Shown here: piece after piece, positions 45,825 through 54,514 of the stretch | Numbering within the stretch: position 1 is the stretch's first letter | Layout of the letters: the number at the start of each line of letters is the position of its first letter | Assembly: GCA_947494715.1 (NCBI GenBank) | Contig: CANLWG010000013.1 | Location: 124,001-188,000 of the forward strand | Length of the DNA stretch: 64,000 bases | From: an uncultured Flavobacteriaceae bacterium | Lineage (GTDB): Bacteria; Bacteroidota; Bacteroidia; Flavobacteriales; Flavobacteriaceae | Direction: 5' to 3' | Made by a program: the position numbers and the translations under genes | Notes under the pieces: model-generated | The model's input: the letters and a program-made list of their open reading frames with translations, nothing else | Database searches by the model: none | What the model was told of the DNA's origin: nothing

Positions 45825-46033
45825 AAAATAGGCAGTTGTAGTTGGCAGTTTTCAGTAGAATATAGAGAACTTTCATTTTCATTCAGTGCGTTAAGTAATC
45901 TAACATGAAGGTTTACAAAAATAATTCCCCTTAACCACGTCCACCGAATACTGCGACTGCCCACAGAACACCTCTTCTTTTCCTTATTTTATTTTTATCT
46001 TTCCGAATCCAACATGATAGAAAACCGAACTTC

Positions 46034-47011
46034 TTGAAAACAGTATCCCGAATAAAGGAACCTATAGACCGTGAAATGGAACTTTTTGAGAAGAAGTTCC
46101 TCAATGCCATGTCCTCCAAGGTCGCACTCCTTAATCGCATTACCTATTATATTGTAAACCGAAAGGGCAAACAAATGCGGCCTATGTTCGTTTTTTTGAC
46201 CGCAAAGTTGTTGAACAACGGTGAGGTAAATGAACGTACATATCGGGGCGCCTCGGTTATAGAACTCATTCACACGGCCACTTTGGTTCATGATGATGTA
46301 GTGGACGAAAGCAATAAACGACGTGGCTTTTTTTCCGTCAATGCATTGTGGAAAAATAAGATTGCCGTTTTAGTGGGCGATTATCTGTTATCAAAAGGAT
46401 TATTATTATCCATCGACAATGGCGATTTTGATCTACTCCGGATTATTTCGGTGGCAGTCCGGGAAATGAGCGAGGGCGAGTTGTTGCAAATTGAAAAAGC
46501 AAGACGACTGGATATTACGGAGGAAGTCTATTATGATATCATCCGCCAAAAGACGGCTACCCTAATTGCCGCATGCTGTAGCCTGGGTGCCTGTTCCGTA
46601 AAACCCGATTCACCGGATGTGGAAACCTTTAGAAAATTTGGGGAACTCTGCGGTATGGCCTTTCAAATAAAGGATGATCTCTTTGACTATGGAGAAGAGA
46701 AAATTGGGAAACCAACCGGGATAGATATTAAGGAACAAAAGATGACCTTGCCTCTTATCTATGCCTTGAACAACTGCTCAAAATCGGAAAAAAGATGGTT
46801 GATCAATTCCGTAAAAAATCACAATAAGGACAAAACAAGGGTAAAACAGGTAATAGCCTTCGTAAAGGAAAAAGGCGGGTTGGACTATGCCATACAAAAA
46901 ATGCTCGATTTTAAGGAAGAGGCCCTGAAACTTTTGGATACGTATCCGTCTTCGGATTACAAAAGCTCCCTTGAGCTTATGGTAAACTATGTAGTGGATA
47001 GAAAAAAGTAA
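46034..47011 (+). CDS. Polyprenyl diphosphate synthase
   Basis: Trans-prenyltransferase, 325 residues. The first Asp-rich motif is HDDVVDES, the second is KDDLFDYGEE; GKQMRPMFVFLTAKLL contains the Lys/Arg that bind IPP. The motif spacing and length fit long-chain (octaprenyl or similar) synthases for menaquinone side chains; chain length cannot be stated. The start is TTG 46034. Confidence 0.9.
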   Translation: MKTVSRIKEPIDREMELFEKKFLNAMSSKVALLNRITYYIVNRKGKQMRPMFVFLTAKLLNNGEVNERTYRGASVIELIHTATLVHDDVVDESNKRRGFFSVNALWKNKIAVLVGDYLLSKGLLLSIDNGDFDLLRIISVAVREMSEGELLQIEKARRLDITEEVYYDIIRQKTATLIAACCSLGACSVKPDSPDVETFRKFGELCGMAFQIKDDLFDYGEEKIGKPTGIDIKEQKMTLPLIYALNNCSKSEKRWLINSVKNHNKDKTRVKQVIAFVKEKGGLDYAIQKMLDFKEEALKLLDTYPSSDYKSSLELMVNYVVDRKK

Positions 47012-47160
47012 AGTCGAATAGCACTGTTTTGATATGGAAATGGCATATTATAGGCCTTGCATGAAAGACCTCCAAAAAAAAAAATCAACTTTCCAGGCAA
47101 CGTTTTCTTATACTGAATCGTCTATAGAAATAGCAGACAACCAAAACCACTTTTATAAAA

Positions 47161-47727
47161 TTGAAAATCATTTCTTTTTATAAAAACGAAAAGCAGCTTA
47201 TAGAAAGAGCGGCCTCCGGCAATCGGGATGCGCAACAACGCCTTTATGAAAAATTTGCGCCCAAGATGCTCAGTGTTTGTAGAAGATATATCAAAGATCT
47301 GCAATTTGCGGAAGACGTTATGGTCAATGGTTTTGTAAAAGTTTTTCAAGGTCTTGAAACTTTCCGGCATCAAGGCAGTTTTGAAGGATGGATAAAAAAA
47401 ATCATGGTCCGGGAAAGTATTTCATATTTACGAAAACAGCAATTTGTTGTCTATGATGATACGGTATGCGAAAGGCATGGGGAAAAATCAGTTTCGGATA
47501 CCTCTGCCAAATTGGACACCGAATATATACAGACAATGATCGATGCCTTGCCGGAAGGCTATAGGACCGTGTTCGTACTATATGCAGTAGAAGGATACAA
47601 ACATCAAGAGATTGCCGAAATGCTTGCCATAACGGAGAGTACTTCAAAATCACAACTATTCAAGGCCCGGAAGCTATTGCAACAAAGTTTAAAGAAACAA
47701 AATATCATAGGATATGGAACAGAATAA
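47161..47727 (+). CDS. ECF sigma factor
   Basis: 188 residues with region 2 (RLYEKFAPKMLSVCRRYIKDLQFAEDVMVNGFVKVFQ) and region 4 (LPEGYRTVFVLYAVEGYKHQEIAEMLAITESTSKSQLFKARKLL). The start is TTG. It overlaps the next gene by 14 bases, so the pair is cotranslated; that partner is a single-span membrane protein in the usual place of an anti-sigma factor. Confidence 0.92.
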   Translation: MKIISFYKNEKQLIERAASGNRDAQQRLYEKFAPKMLSVCRRYIKDLQFAEDVMVNGFVKVFQGLETFRHQGSFEGWIKKIMVRESISYLRKQQFVVYDDTVCERHGEKSVSDTSAKLDTEYIQTMIDALPEGYRTVFVLYAVEGYKHQEIAEMLAITESTSKSQLFKARKLLQQSLKKQNIIGYGTE

Positions 47728-48487
47728 TTTTGAAAAGCATATCAAAAAACAATTGGAGAAAAGGGAAATACAACCTTCTTCCCAGGCCTGGCAGAAGGTG
47801 GTAGATCGTTTGGACGTTATTCAAAGACCAAGATCAAATCGTTTTTTTTGGTATGGTATCGCGGTGAGCTTTGCGGGTCTTTTGGTAATCTCTCTGGTGT
47901 ATTTGGGCTCTCAAAGACCTACAAATCCTGGTATTGAAATCGTAGATACGGATAGGGAAAATGGCAAAGTTGATGTTACGCTAAAAAAAGCAAGGGATAA
48001 AAAGACCTTTCAAGAGAGGAATCCGATAGTTGACGCGAATGGGGGTTTGGACGCAGAAAAACCCTTGGAAGAATCTATAAGTTTTCCGAACGAGGAGAAA
48101 ATGATCAAGGAAGAAAACTTGGAAGACATAAAAACGATTATCGCTTCCGCAAATACAAAAGGGGATACAGAAATTGAAAATGAAATTTTAAGTAAAGATT
48201 CGGAAGATATCATCAATACTAAAATAGCGGAAGTCGTGGCTCAGGTAGATATACTGAAGCAAAAAAATAGAACGGTCTCCGACTCTGAGGTAGATTCGCT
48301 GTTGCAGAAGGCGCAAAGGGAGATAATTGCGGAAAAACTCTTCAGGGATAATGGCAAGGTAGATGCCATGGCTTTGTTAACGGAGGTAGAGGACGAACTA
48401 GATCAATCCTTTAGGGATCAGATTTTCGAAAAGTTAAAAACCGGTTTTATGAGGGTACGCACGGCCGTGGCGGATCGGAATAATTAA
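47714..48487 (+). CDS. Putative anti-sigma factor, single-span membrane protein
   Basis: 257 residues with no recognised domain. A short cytoplasmic part (about 1-42, basic) is followed by one membrane helix (FFWYGIAVSFAGLLVISLVYLG), then an acidic region rich in Glu, Asp and Lys that should be periplasmic. Overlap with the sigma gene and this topology are typical of anti-sigma factors, but no zinc or asp-rich anti-sigma motif is visible. Confidence 0.7.
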   Translation: MEQNNFEKHIKKQLEKREIQPSSQAWQKVVDRLDVIQRPRSNRFFWYGIAVSFAGLLVISLVYLGSQRPTNPGIEIVDTDRENGKVDVTLKKARDKKTFQERNPIVDANGGLDAEKPLEESISFPNEEKMIKEENLEDIKTIIASANTKGDTEIENEILSKDSEDIINTKIAEVVAQVDILKQKNRTVSDSEVDSLLQKAQREIIAEKLFRDNGKVDAMALLTEVEDELDQSFRDQIFEKLKTGFMRVRTAVADRNN

Positions 48488-48517
48488 TTCATCAATCATT
48501 AATAGATTTCCTTCTTC

Positions 48518-48540
48518 TCTCCCCGCAACTGTGGGGGAGA
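48518..48540 (+). other. Hairpin in the gap before the barrel protein gene
   Basis: TCTCCCC (48518-48524) pairs with GGGGAGA (48534-48540). There is no T-run. It may reduce read-through or protect mRNA between the anti-sigma and outer-membrane genes. Confidence 0.45.
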
Positions 48541-48571
48541 CAGGGAAGGAACATTTCAAAAACAAACAAGT

Positions 48572-49639
48572 ATGAGGACTATTGTATTTTATTTGACCTT
48601 GATTTTAACTTCCTTGATTATGAACCATGCCGCCGCTCAGGAATGGAATAAGGAAAAAATTGAAGCCCTAAAGGAACAAAAGATCAAGATTTCACAACAG
48701 GAGAAGGAAGCCTTAAAATTAGAGGTGGAGGAGATTAACAGAAGATTGGATAATGGAAATCTAAAAGCTGATGAAGCAAAGATTCTTAAGGAAAATGTCG
48801 CAAAATTGAGAGCATTGAATATTGAGAACAGACACGCGATTATCGATAACAAAATAGCCCTGCTGGAGCGTAATCAGGGGGCTGTGCTCGAGGAGGAAAA
48901 GGGTTTTTCCATTATTGATGATGGAACGGGAATTAGCATTAATGTAGATGGGAAACCATGGCATGTTTTCGAAAAAAGTAACAAACCCCCAAAATATGAC
49001 CGTCGTACGTATTCCGATCCGGTTATCGCCGTAGGATTTAACAATGCCATTATAGATGGTCAATCCCTGGACGATTCGCCCTATAAAATTGGAGGAAGCC
49101 GATTTTTTGAATTGGGATGGGTATGGCGTACCAGGGTTTTTGACAACTCCAATTTTATGCGCTTTACATATGGGCTTTCTTTTCAATTCAATGGTCTAAA
49201 ACCCAAGGACAATCAATATTTTGTAATCAATGATGAAGGCCAGACAGAGTTGCAGGAATTTGAATTTGAGCTTAGAAAATCAAAATTTCGTATGGATAAC
49301 CTGGTTTTTCCCGTTCATTTTGAATTTGGGCCATCAAGATTTAGGGAAACGGAAAACACTATCCGTTACTCCCTTCGGAACCAGTTTCGATTGGGTATTG
49401 GCGGATATGGTGGATTTAACCTAGGCACCCGCCAAAAGTTAAAGTACGACCGTGCCGGGGAAAAGGTAAAGGACAAACTGAAAAGAGGTTATAATACTAC
49501 AAATTTTGTGTATGGACTTAGTGCTTATGCTGGGTTCGATGGTGTACTGCTCTATATTAAATATGATTTGAATCCGATTTTTAAGGACGCAATAGTAAAG
49601 CAACGAAACATTTCTTTGGGCCTTCGGTGCGACTTGTGA
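48572..49639 (+). CDS. Outer-membrane beta-barrel protein with N-terminal coiled coil
   Basis: 355 residues. A signal peptide (to NHAAA) is followed by a strongly charged heptad-like helix (about 28-105, for example EKEALKLEVEEINRRLDNGN), then a beta-rich barrel with the aromatic-ending strands and final RNISLGLRCDL. No family is firmly named, but the pattern is like PorT/OmpA-barrel proteins of Bacteroidota. It follows the sigma/anti-sigma pair and may belong to its regulon. Confidence 0.75.
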   Translation: MRTIVFYLTLILTSLIMNHAAAQEWNKEKIEALKEQKIKISQQEKEALKLEVEEINRRLDNGNLKADEAKILKENVAKLRALNIENRHAIIDNKIALLERNQGAVLEEEKGFSIIDDGTGISINVDGKPWHVFEKSNKPPKYDRRTYSDPVIAVGFNNAIIDGQSLDDSPYKIGGSRFFELGWVWRTRVFDNSNFMRFTYGLSFQFNGLKPKDNQYFVINDEGQTELQEFEFELRKSKFRMDNLVFPVHFEFGPSRFRETENTIRYSLRNQFRLGIGGYGGFNLGTRQKLKYDRAGEKVKDKLKRGYNTTNFVYGLSAYAGFDGVLLYIKYDLNPIFKDAIVKQRNISLGLRCDL

Positions 49640-49694
49640 CGAGGTGAACTAAGATTCGCCTCTTTTATCCGAGGCGGATCTTAACCGTTCACTT

Positions 49695-49940
49695 TTAATC
49701 CAAATTCATAGCATTTTCCATTTCTAGGGTAAATTCATCCCTATAATAAACACGTTTGCAATGGGAGCATTCCGCAAGCTTTGAGGTGGAAATTTTAAAT
49801 AGTTTAATCCAAAACAAATGGAAATAATTGGAAGCCACGGAAACGGTCAAAGTTCCGGTCTGATTACAATGAGGGCACCGAACACCTGGTAGACGTTTTA
49901 TTTCGGTTTTTCCAGGACGAGTACCAAAGAAGAGTATCAT
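49695..49940 (-). CDS. Small zinc-ribbon protein
   Basis: 81 residues from Met at 49940 (the frame extends 14 codons upstream, but MILFFGTRPGK is the usual family start). Two CxxC pairs, CPHC and CSHC, would bind one zinc; between them lies the hydrophobic segment NYFHLFWIKLFKIS. Function unknown; such proteins are frequent in Bacteroidota. Confidence 0.75.
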   Translation of the reverse strand: MILFFGTRPGKTEIKRLPGVRCPHCNQTGTLTVSVASNYFHLFWIKLFKISTSKLAECSHCKRVYYRDEFTLEMENAMNLD

Positions 49941-50015
49941 AATACAAGAATCTTCAACAAAGATATTGGAAGAAAAAAACAATTTGATTTAATAAAAAAA
50001 TAAAAATAGTAACAA

Positions 50016-50717
50016 ATGGAACCTACTAAAAAAACTGCGAGAATTGCCGGGACATTTTATCTTATTCTAATATTGAGTGGCATGTTTAGCTTACTCTATG
50101 TGCCCTCGGAACTTATTGTTTGGGATGATTCGGGAATGACCGTTGAAAATATCAAAGCCTCCGAATACCTTTTCCGCTTGGGCATAATAAGTGGTTTAGT
50201 ATGCTTCACTTGCTTTATATTCTTACCGTTAACGTTGTACAAATTGTTAAATGGGGTCAACAAAAGCCACGCAGTACTCATGGTGACCCTGGCCCTTGTC
50301 AGCGTGCCCATTTCATATATAAGCATAGTGTATCAAATAGATGTACTTACGCTGATCAATGATTCGGAATCCTTGAAGGCATTCGATGCTAATAAGTTAA
50401 ATGCAAAAGTAATACTACTTCTCAATTCCTATGACAATGGAAATTTGGTGGCCCATATATTTTGGGGACTGTGGTTGTTTCCTTTTGGATATTTGGTCTA
50501 CAAGTCGAGTTTTCTTCCCAAGTTTTTGGGAATCATGTTAATGTTGGGCTGCTTCGGATATCTAATAGATTTTCTAGGCTATTTTCTTTGTGAGAGCTAT
50601 GGTGAAACTTTGGTTGCTACCCTTGTAGGCCTGCCCGCCGCCATTGGGGAAATTGGGATTTGCCTCTGGCTTTTGACCATAGGGATAAAAGCGGTTAAAG
50701 TTCCACAGGGTAAATAA
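50016..50717 (+). CDS. DUF4386 membrane protein
   Basis: 233 residues with six predicted helices, beginning KKTARIAGTFYLILILSGMF, which is the typical DUF4386 opening. The central helices (LVCFTCFIFLPLTLYKLL; FLGIMLMLGCFGYLIDFLGYFL) also fit. Role unknown. It lies directly upstream of dnaG but has its own orientation and no obvious link. Confidence 0.85.
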   Translation: MEPTKKTARIAGTFYLILILSGMFSLLYVPSELIVWDDSGMTVENIKASEYLFRLGIISGLVCFTCFIFLPLTLYKLLNGVNKSHAVLMVTLALVSVPISYISIVYQIDVLTLINDSESLKAFDANKLNAKVILLLNSYDNGNLVAHIFWGLWLFPFGYLVYKSSFLPKFLGIMLMLGCFGYLIDFLGYFLCESYGETLVATLVGLPAAIGEIGICLWLLTIGIKAVKVPQGK

Positions 50718-50743
50718 TCAAACCAGCTTTTATAAAGCTACAT

Positions 50744-50777
50744 TTTGGCTTATATTTATGGATACGGGCTATATTTG
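50744..50777 (+). promoter_or_regulatory. Promoter of dnaG
   Basis: TTTG (50744-50747), 22 bases, then the perfect -7 box TATATTTG (50770-50777). This places transcription start near 50782, so translation cannot begin at the upstream codons of the frame and should begin at TTG 50799. Confidence 0.55.
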
Positions 50778-50798
50778 CCTGCTAGACTAAATTTTGTT

Positions 50799-52778
50799 TT
50801 GATTTCAAAATCTACCATAGACCAAGTATACGAGACCGCCCGTTTGGAAGAGGTCATTGGCGATTTTGTACAATTAAAAAAATCAGGATCTAACTTCAAA
50901 GGATTAAGTCCGTTCACTGATGAGCGTACACCGAGCTTCATGGTTTCGCCGGTAAAGCAGATTTGGAAAGACTTTAGTAGCGGAAAGGGGGGCAATGTAG
51001 TGGCCTTTTTAATGGAGCATGAACATTTTACCTATCCCGAAGCGATAAAATACCTGGCCAAAAAATACAATATTGAAATAGAGGAAACCGAGCGTACCGA
51101 TGAACAGAAGGCAGAGGCCAATGAGCGTGAAAGTATGCATCTGGTTTCCGAATTTGCCCAGAAACACTTTTCGGAAATGCTCTGGGAGTCGGAGTTGGGC
51201 AAGGCCATAGGATTGAGTTATTTTAAGGAACGCGGCTTTACGGATGAGACTATTAAAAAATTCGGTTTGGGCTATTGTCTGGATCAATGGGACGGATTTA
51301 CCAAAACCGCTCTTGAAAATGGATATAAGTTGGCGTATTTGGAAAAAACCGGATTGACCATTGTCAAGGAAGACGTTCAAAATCCCGATAACCCAAAAAA
51401 ATTCGATCGATTCAAAGGACGGGTCATGTTCCCTATTCATTCCATGAGTGGACGAGTCCTCGGTTTTGGGGGACGTATTTTGACCAATAATAAAAAAGCG
51501 GCCAAATACCTGAATTCTCCGGAGAGTGAAATCTACCATAAGAGCAAGGTGCTCTATGGCATTTACTTTGCAAAACAGGCCATCGCCAAGGAAGATAATT
51601 GCTATCTGGTAGAAGGCTATACGGATGTTATTCAATTTTATCAAAGGGGCATCCGCAATGTGGTATCTTCCAGCGGTACCGCCCTTACTCCAGAACAGAT
51701 TCGTTTGATCAATAGGCTTACGATAAACATTACTGTTTTGTTCGATGGGGATGCCGCAGGATTAAGAGCTTCCCTACGGGGCATCGATTTGATTTTGGAA
51801 CAGGGCATGAACGTAAAGGTCTGCTCCTTCCCGGAAGGTGAGGATCCGGATAGTTTTGCCAAGAACAATGAGTTAGAGGAGGTCTTGCAATACTTGCAGG
51901 AAAATGCAAAGGACTTCATTCAATTCAAGGCGAATTTATTGGCCGAAGAGGCTTCCAATGACCCTATAAAAAGAGCGGAGACGGTTCGGGATATTGTGAA
52001 TAGCATAGCCAAGATTCCCGATGCCATAAAGCGGGAGATCTACATACAGGAATGCGCCCAGATTATGAACGTTTCCGAAAACGTTTTGTTCAGCACGCTG
52101 GCCCAAATCGGTAAAAAGGAGGTAGCGGATGCCGCAAAAAAGGCCAAACCGGAACAAAAGGCCTTCGATGTTGTGAAAAATCAGGTTACCGTTGAAAAAG
52201 TAGATGTGCAATATGAATTGGAACGCAAGATTATTGAAATGCTTTTGCTATATGGGAACGACCAGCAAGAGTTTGAGGATTTGATCCTAAAGGAAAACGA
52301 AGAAGGCGATTTGATTTTGGAACCAGAGTCCTTGGAGACCAAGGTCTATGAAAAGATTTATTTGGACCTTCAGGAAGATGAAATAGAGCTGACCAACAAA
52401 CAGTTTAGAGACATCTACTACAAATTGATAGAACAGCTAAACGAAAATGAGGATTTTTCAATAAGCACTTTTATCTCAGATCTTGATCAGAAAATGGTGG
52501 AAGAAATTTCATCAATCCTTATGGAAGAGGAAAAGTACGCGCTGCATAATTGGGAGCGAAAGGATATCTATCCTAAGGATAAAAAGACAGGAGTGGGTCA
52601 ATTGGTAAGCGAGACCATTTTAACCTTGCGATGCTATTTGATTAAAAAACGGATGGAGGCCTTGCAGAACAATACCCATGAAAACAACGGAAACAATAAT
52701 GAGACCCTGGAGGAGATTATGAACTACCTCCAATTGAACAAATTGCTGAACAAAAAATTGAATCGGGTACTTTCATAA
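50799..52778 (+). CDS. dnaG: DNA primase
   Basis: Makes RNA primers at the replication fork. TTG 50799 gives MISKSTIDQVYETARLEEV, the usual family start, and 659 residues. The zinc-binding N-terminal module has lost all its ligands: Ser37, Thr40, Asp58 and Ser61 stand where CPFH and CFGC are found in E. coli, while the surrounding DERTPSFMVSPVKQIW is kept. The TOPRIM part holds VEGYTDVIQFYQRGIRNVVSSSGTAL and LFDGDAAG. The C-terminal half is a DnaB-interacting helical domain. Confidence 0.95.
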   Translation: MISKSTIDQVYETARLEEVIGDFVQLKKSGSNFKGLSPFTDERTPSFMVSPVKQIWKDFSSGKGGNVVAFLMEHEHFTYPEAIKYLAKKYNIEIEETERTDEQKAEANERESMHLVSEFAQKHFSEMLWESELGKAIGLSYFKERGFTDETIKKFGLGYCLDQWDGFTKTALENGYKLAYLEKTGLTIVKEDVQNPDNPKKFDRFKGRVMFPIHSMSGRVLGFGGRILTNNKKAAKYLNSPESEIYHKSKVLYGIYFAKQAIAKEDNCYLVEGYTDVIQFYQRGIRNVVSSSGTALTPEQIRLINRLTINITVLFDGDAAGLRASLRGIDLILEQGMNVKVCSFPEGEDPDSFAKNNELEEVLQYLQENAKDFIQFKANLLAEEASNDPIKRAETVRDIVNSIAKIPDAIKREIYIQECAQIMNVSENVLFSTLAQIGKKEVADAAKKAKPEQKAFDVVKNQVTVEKVDVQYELERKIIEMLLLYGNDQQEFEDLILKENEEGDLILEPESLETKVYEKIYLDLQEDEIELTNKQFRDIYYKLIEQLNENEDFSISTFISDLDQKMVEEISSILMEEEKYALHNWERKDIYPKDKKTGVGQLVSETILTLRCYLIKKRMEALQNNTHENNGNNNETLEEIMNYLQLNKLLNKKLNRVLS

Positions 52779-52779
52779 A

Positions 52780-52818
52780 AACAGAGACCCCAAAGGTATA
52801 ACCTTTGGGGTCTCTGTT
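52780..52818. terminator. 18-bp perfect stem between dnaG and the response regulator gene
   Basis: Arms 52780-52797 and 52801-52818 are fully complementary (cores GACCCCAAAGG and CCTTTGGGGTC) around a three-base loop. On the minus strand a T-run follows, so it should terminate the response regulator transcript; on the plus strand it may also end dnaG. Convergent genes share it. Confidence 0.85.
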
Positions 52819-52834
52819 ATAGATGATTACCTCT

Positions 52835-53464
52835 CTAATACAATTCCAAAGCTTTGGCTTGTTGTAAAAGGTCTACCATGTTGTCCACGTTCAATTTTTT
52901 CATTAAACGTGCCTTATAGGTACTAACGGTCTTTTCATTTAAGTTAAGGCCAATAGCAACATCTTTGTTTCGTTTTCCGCTTGCCAATAATTTAAGGACT
53001 TCCACCTCTCGGGTAGAAAGTTTCCTAAAGAATCTCCTTGGTCTTTGGGTTCCTTCGTCAAATGCCAGCCTTTGGGCAAGTTCATTGGTAATGAACATGT
53101 TCCCTTCGCTTACTTTTCGTACCGCGGAAATAATATAATCTATATCCGAGGCTTTTGCTAAATAACCGAATGCACCGGCTCTAATGCTACTAAGTGCATA
53201 TACATCTTCGGACTGTCCGCTGTACATCAACACTTTAACATCAGGATACTCTTTTTTAATCTTTCGCAAGGTGGCGATGCCATTTATTTCCGGAATATCC
53301 ATTTCCAGCATAACAACATCAGGAGTAATTCGTTCCAGTTTTTCGAAAAGCTCGGATGTAGTGGAAACATCTTCAACTACCTCAAAACCAGAGGCAGATT
53401 CTAATACATGTTTTACGCCCATCCGAACGATGGGGTGGTTGTCAGCAATTAATACTTTGATCAT
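52835..53464 (-). CDS. NarL-type response regulator with Glu at the phosphorylation site
   Basis: 209 residues from Met at 53464 (MIKVLIADNHPIVRMGV). An N-terminal receiver is followed by a LuxR helix-turn-helix (LSTREVEVLKLLASGKRNKD, then KTVSTYKARLMKKLN). The position that normally carries the phosphoacceptor Asp is Glu54 (VVMLEMDIPEING), and the acidic pair at the start is Asp-Asn instead of Asp-Asp. The switch Lys (GYLAKASD) is kept. It may be active without phosphorylation. No kinase gene is adjacent. Confidence 0.88.
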   Translation of the reverse strand: MIKVLIADNHPIVRMGVKHVLESASGFEVVEDVSTTSELFEKLERITPDVVMLEMDIPEINGIATLRKIKKEYPDVKVLMYSGQSEDVYALSSIRAGAFGYLAKASDIDYIISAVRKVSEGNMFITNELAQRLAFDEGTQRPRRFFRKLSTREVEVLKLLASGKRNKDVAIGLNLNEKTVSTYKARLMKKLNVDNMVDLLQQAKALELY

Positions 53465-53636
53465 TTCGCTAGTTTTAGTCTGTAAATATACCCAAATATG
53501 CAGAAGTCCAAAAAAACTGACATGCAATGTAAGGTTTAATTATCTGATTTCGTAAACAAAAATGGTTTTTTTTTATTAAAAAGCCTTATTTTTTGAATAT
53601 TATTCGATTTATCTACTTGATTATTAGTTGAGTGGT

Positions 53637-54425
53637 TTATTTTAACATTTCTGGAATCTCGCATACGGGTATCGGCTTGATTTTATGTTGATTGGCCGAG
53701 TTTAATTGTTTAAATATAGTAAAAACTTCCTTTTCTCGACCAGAAAAGTCTGTAACCGTCTTTCCGTCATCGTTCATTTTCATAGCCCATTCCAATTCTG
53801 GATAGGAAGCACCTATTTGATCTTCATCTGTTCTATTATCGCCCCAAAGGCCATCTGTAGGGGCCGCTTGGATGATTTCCTCGTTAACGCCCAAGTAATT
53901 TGCAATTTCATAGACTTCTGTTTTCAATAAGTCGGCAATAGGACTTAAATCCACTCCGCCATCCCCATATTTAGTATAGAAACCCACACCAAAATCCTCA
54001 ACCTTGTTGCCCGTGCCGGCCACCAAATAGCCCTTTAAGGCCGCAAAATAATATAAAGTGGTCATTCGTAAGCGTGCGCGGGTATTGGCCAATGACATAA
54101 AACGGCTTTCTTCCTCGGCTACATCGGGAAGTACCTCAATAAGACTATCGAATACCGAGGTAAGGTTTACAGGTTGTCTTTGTACATTCGGGTAATGCTC
54201 CTGTAACCAATCAATATGGTTGGCCGCCCTGTCTACCTGTTTCAAGGATTGGTGGATAGGCATTTCCAAACATAATACATCCAGCCCGGTTCTAGCACAT
54301 AGGGTTGAAGTTACTGCGGAATCGATACCCCCGGATACACCGACTACAAATCCCTTCATTTTGGCATTTGTAGTATAACCCTTTAACCACTTTACAATAT
54401 GGGCTACTACCTTTTCGGTCTGCAT
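53637..54425 (-). CDS. nadE: NH3-dependent NAD synthetase
   Basis: Last step of NAD synthesis, amidating deamido-NAD with ammonia. The ATP pyrophosphatase P-loop is VSGGIDSAVTS; GTGNKVEDFGVGFYTKYGDGGVDLSPIADL and PTDGLWGDNRTDEDQIG are family segments. 262 residues without a glutaminase domain. Divergent from gldB, an arrangement known from other gliding flavobacteria. Confidence 0.95.
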   Translation of the reverse strand: MQTEKVVAHIVKWLKGYTTNAKMKGFVVGVSGGIDSAVTSTLCARTGLDVLCLEMPIHQSLKQVDRAANHIDWLQEHYPNVQRQPVNLTSVFDSLIEVLPDVAEEESRFMSLANTRARLRMTTLYYFAALKGYLVAGTGNKVEDFGVGFYTKYGDGGVDLSPIADLLKTEVYEIANYLGVNEEIIQAAPTDGLWGDNRTDEDQIGASYPELEWAMKMNDDGKTVTDFSGREKEVFTIFKQLNSANQHKIKPIPVCEIPEMLK

Positions 54426-54449
54426 GCTATTCTTTATTAACGAAACGAT

Positions 54450-54457
54450 TAACTTTG
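54450..54457 (+). promoter_or_regulatory. -7 box of gldB
   Basis: TAACTTTG matches TAnnTTTG, in the short nadE-gldB divergent region. It excludes the upstream TTG codon of the gldB frame as a start. Confidence 0.45.
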
Positions 54458-54514
54458 CCCGATAAAAATAAAGCCTTGATGTCTAAAAATAAAATGGAAA
54501 CGGGATTACTTTAC

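Noticed and set aside
45825-46033. Possible small RNA or gene between rlmN and the prenyl synthase
   Set aside because: Only low-complexity GGCAGTT-type sequence and no conserved structure could be seen.
50745-50798. Upstream extension of dnaG
   Set aside because: It overlaps the predicted promoter, and the conserved N-terminus starts at TTG 50799.
53465-53527. Upstream extension of the response regulator
   Set aside because: Met at 53464 begins the conserved receiver domain; the 21 extra residues have no family match.
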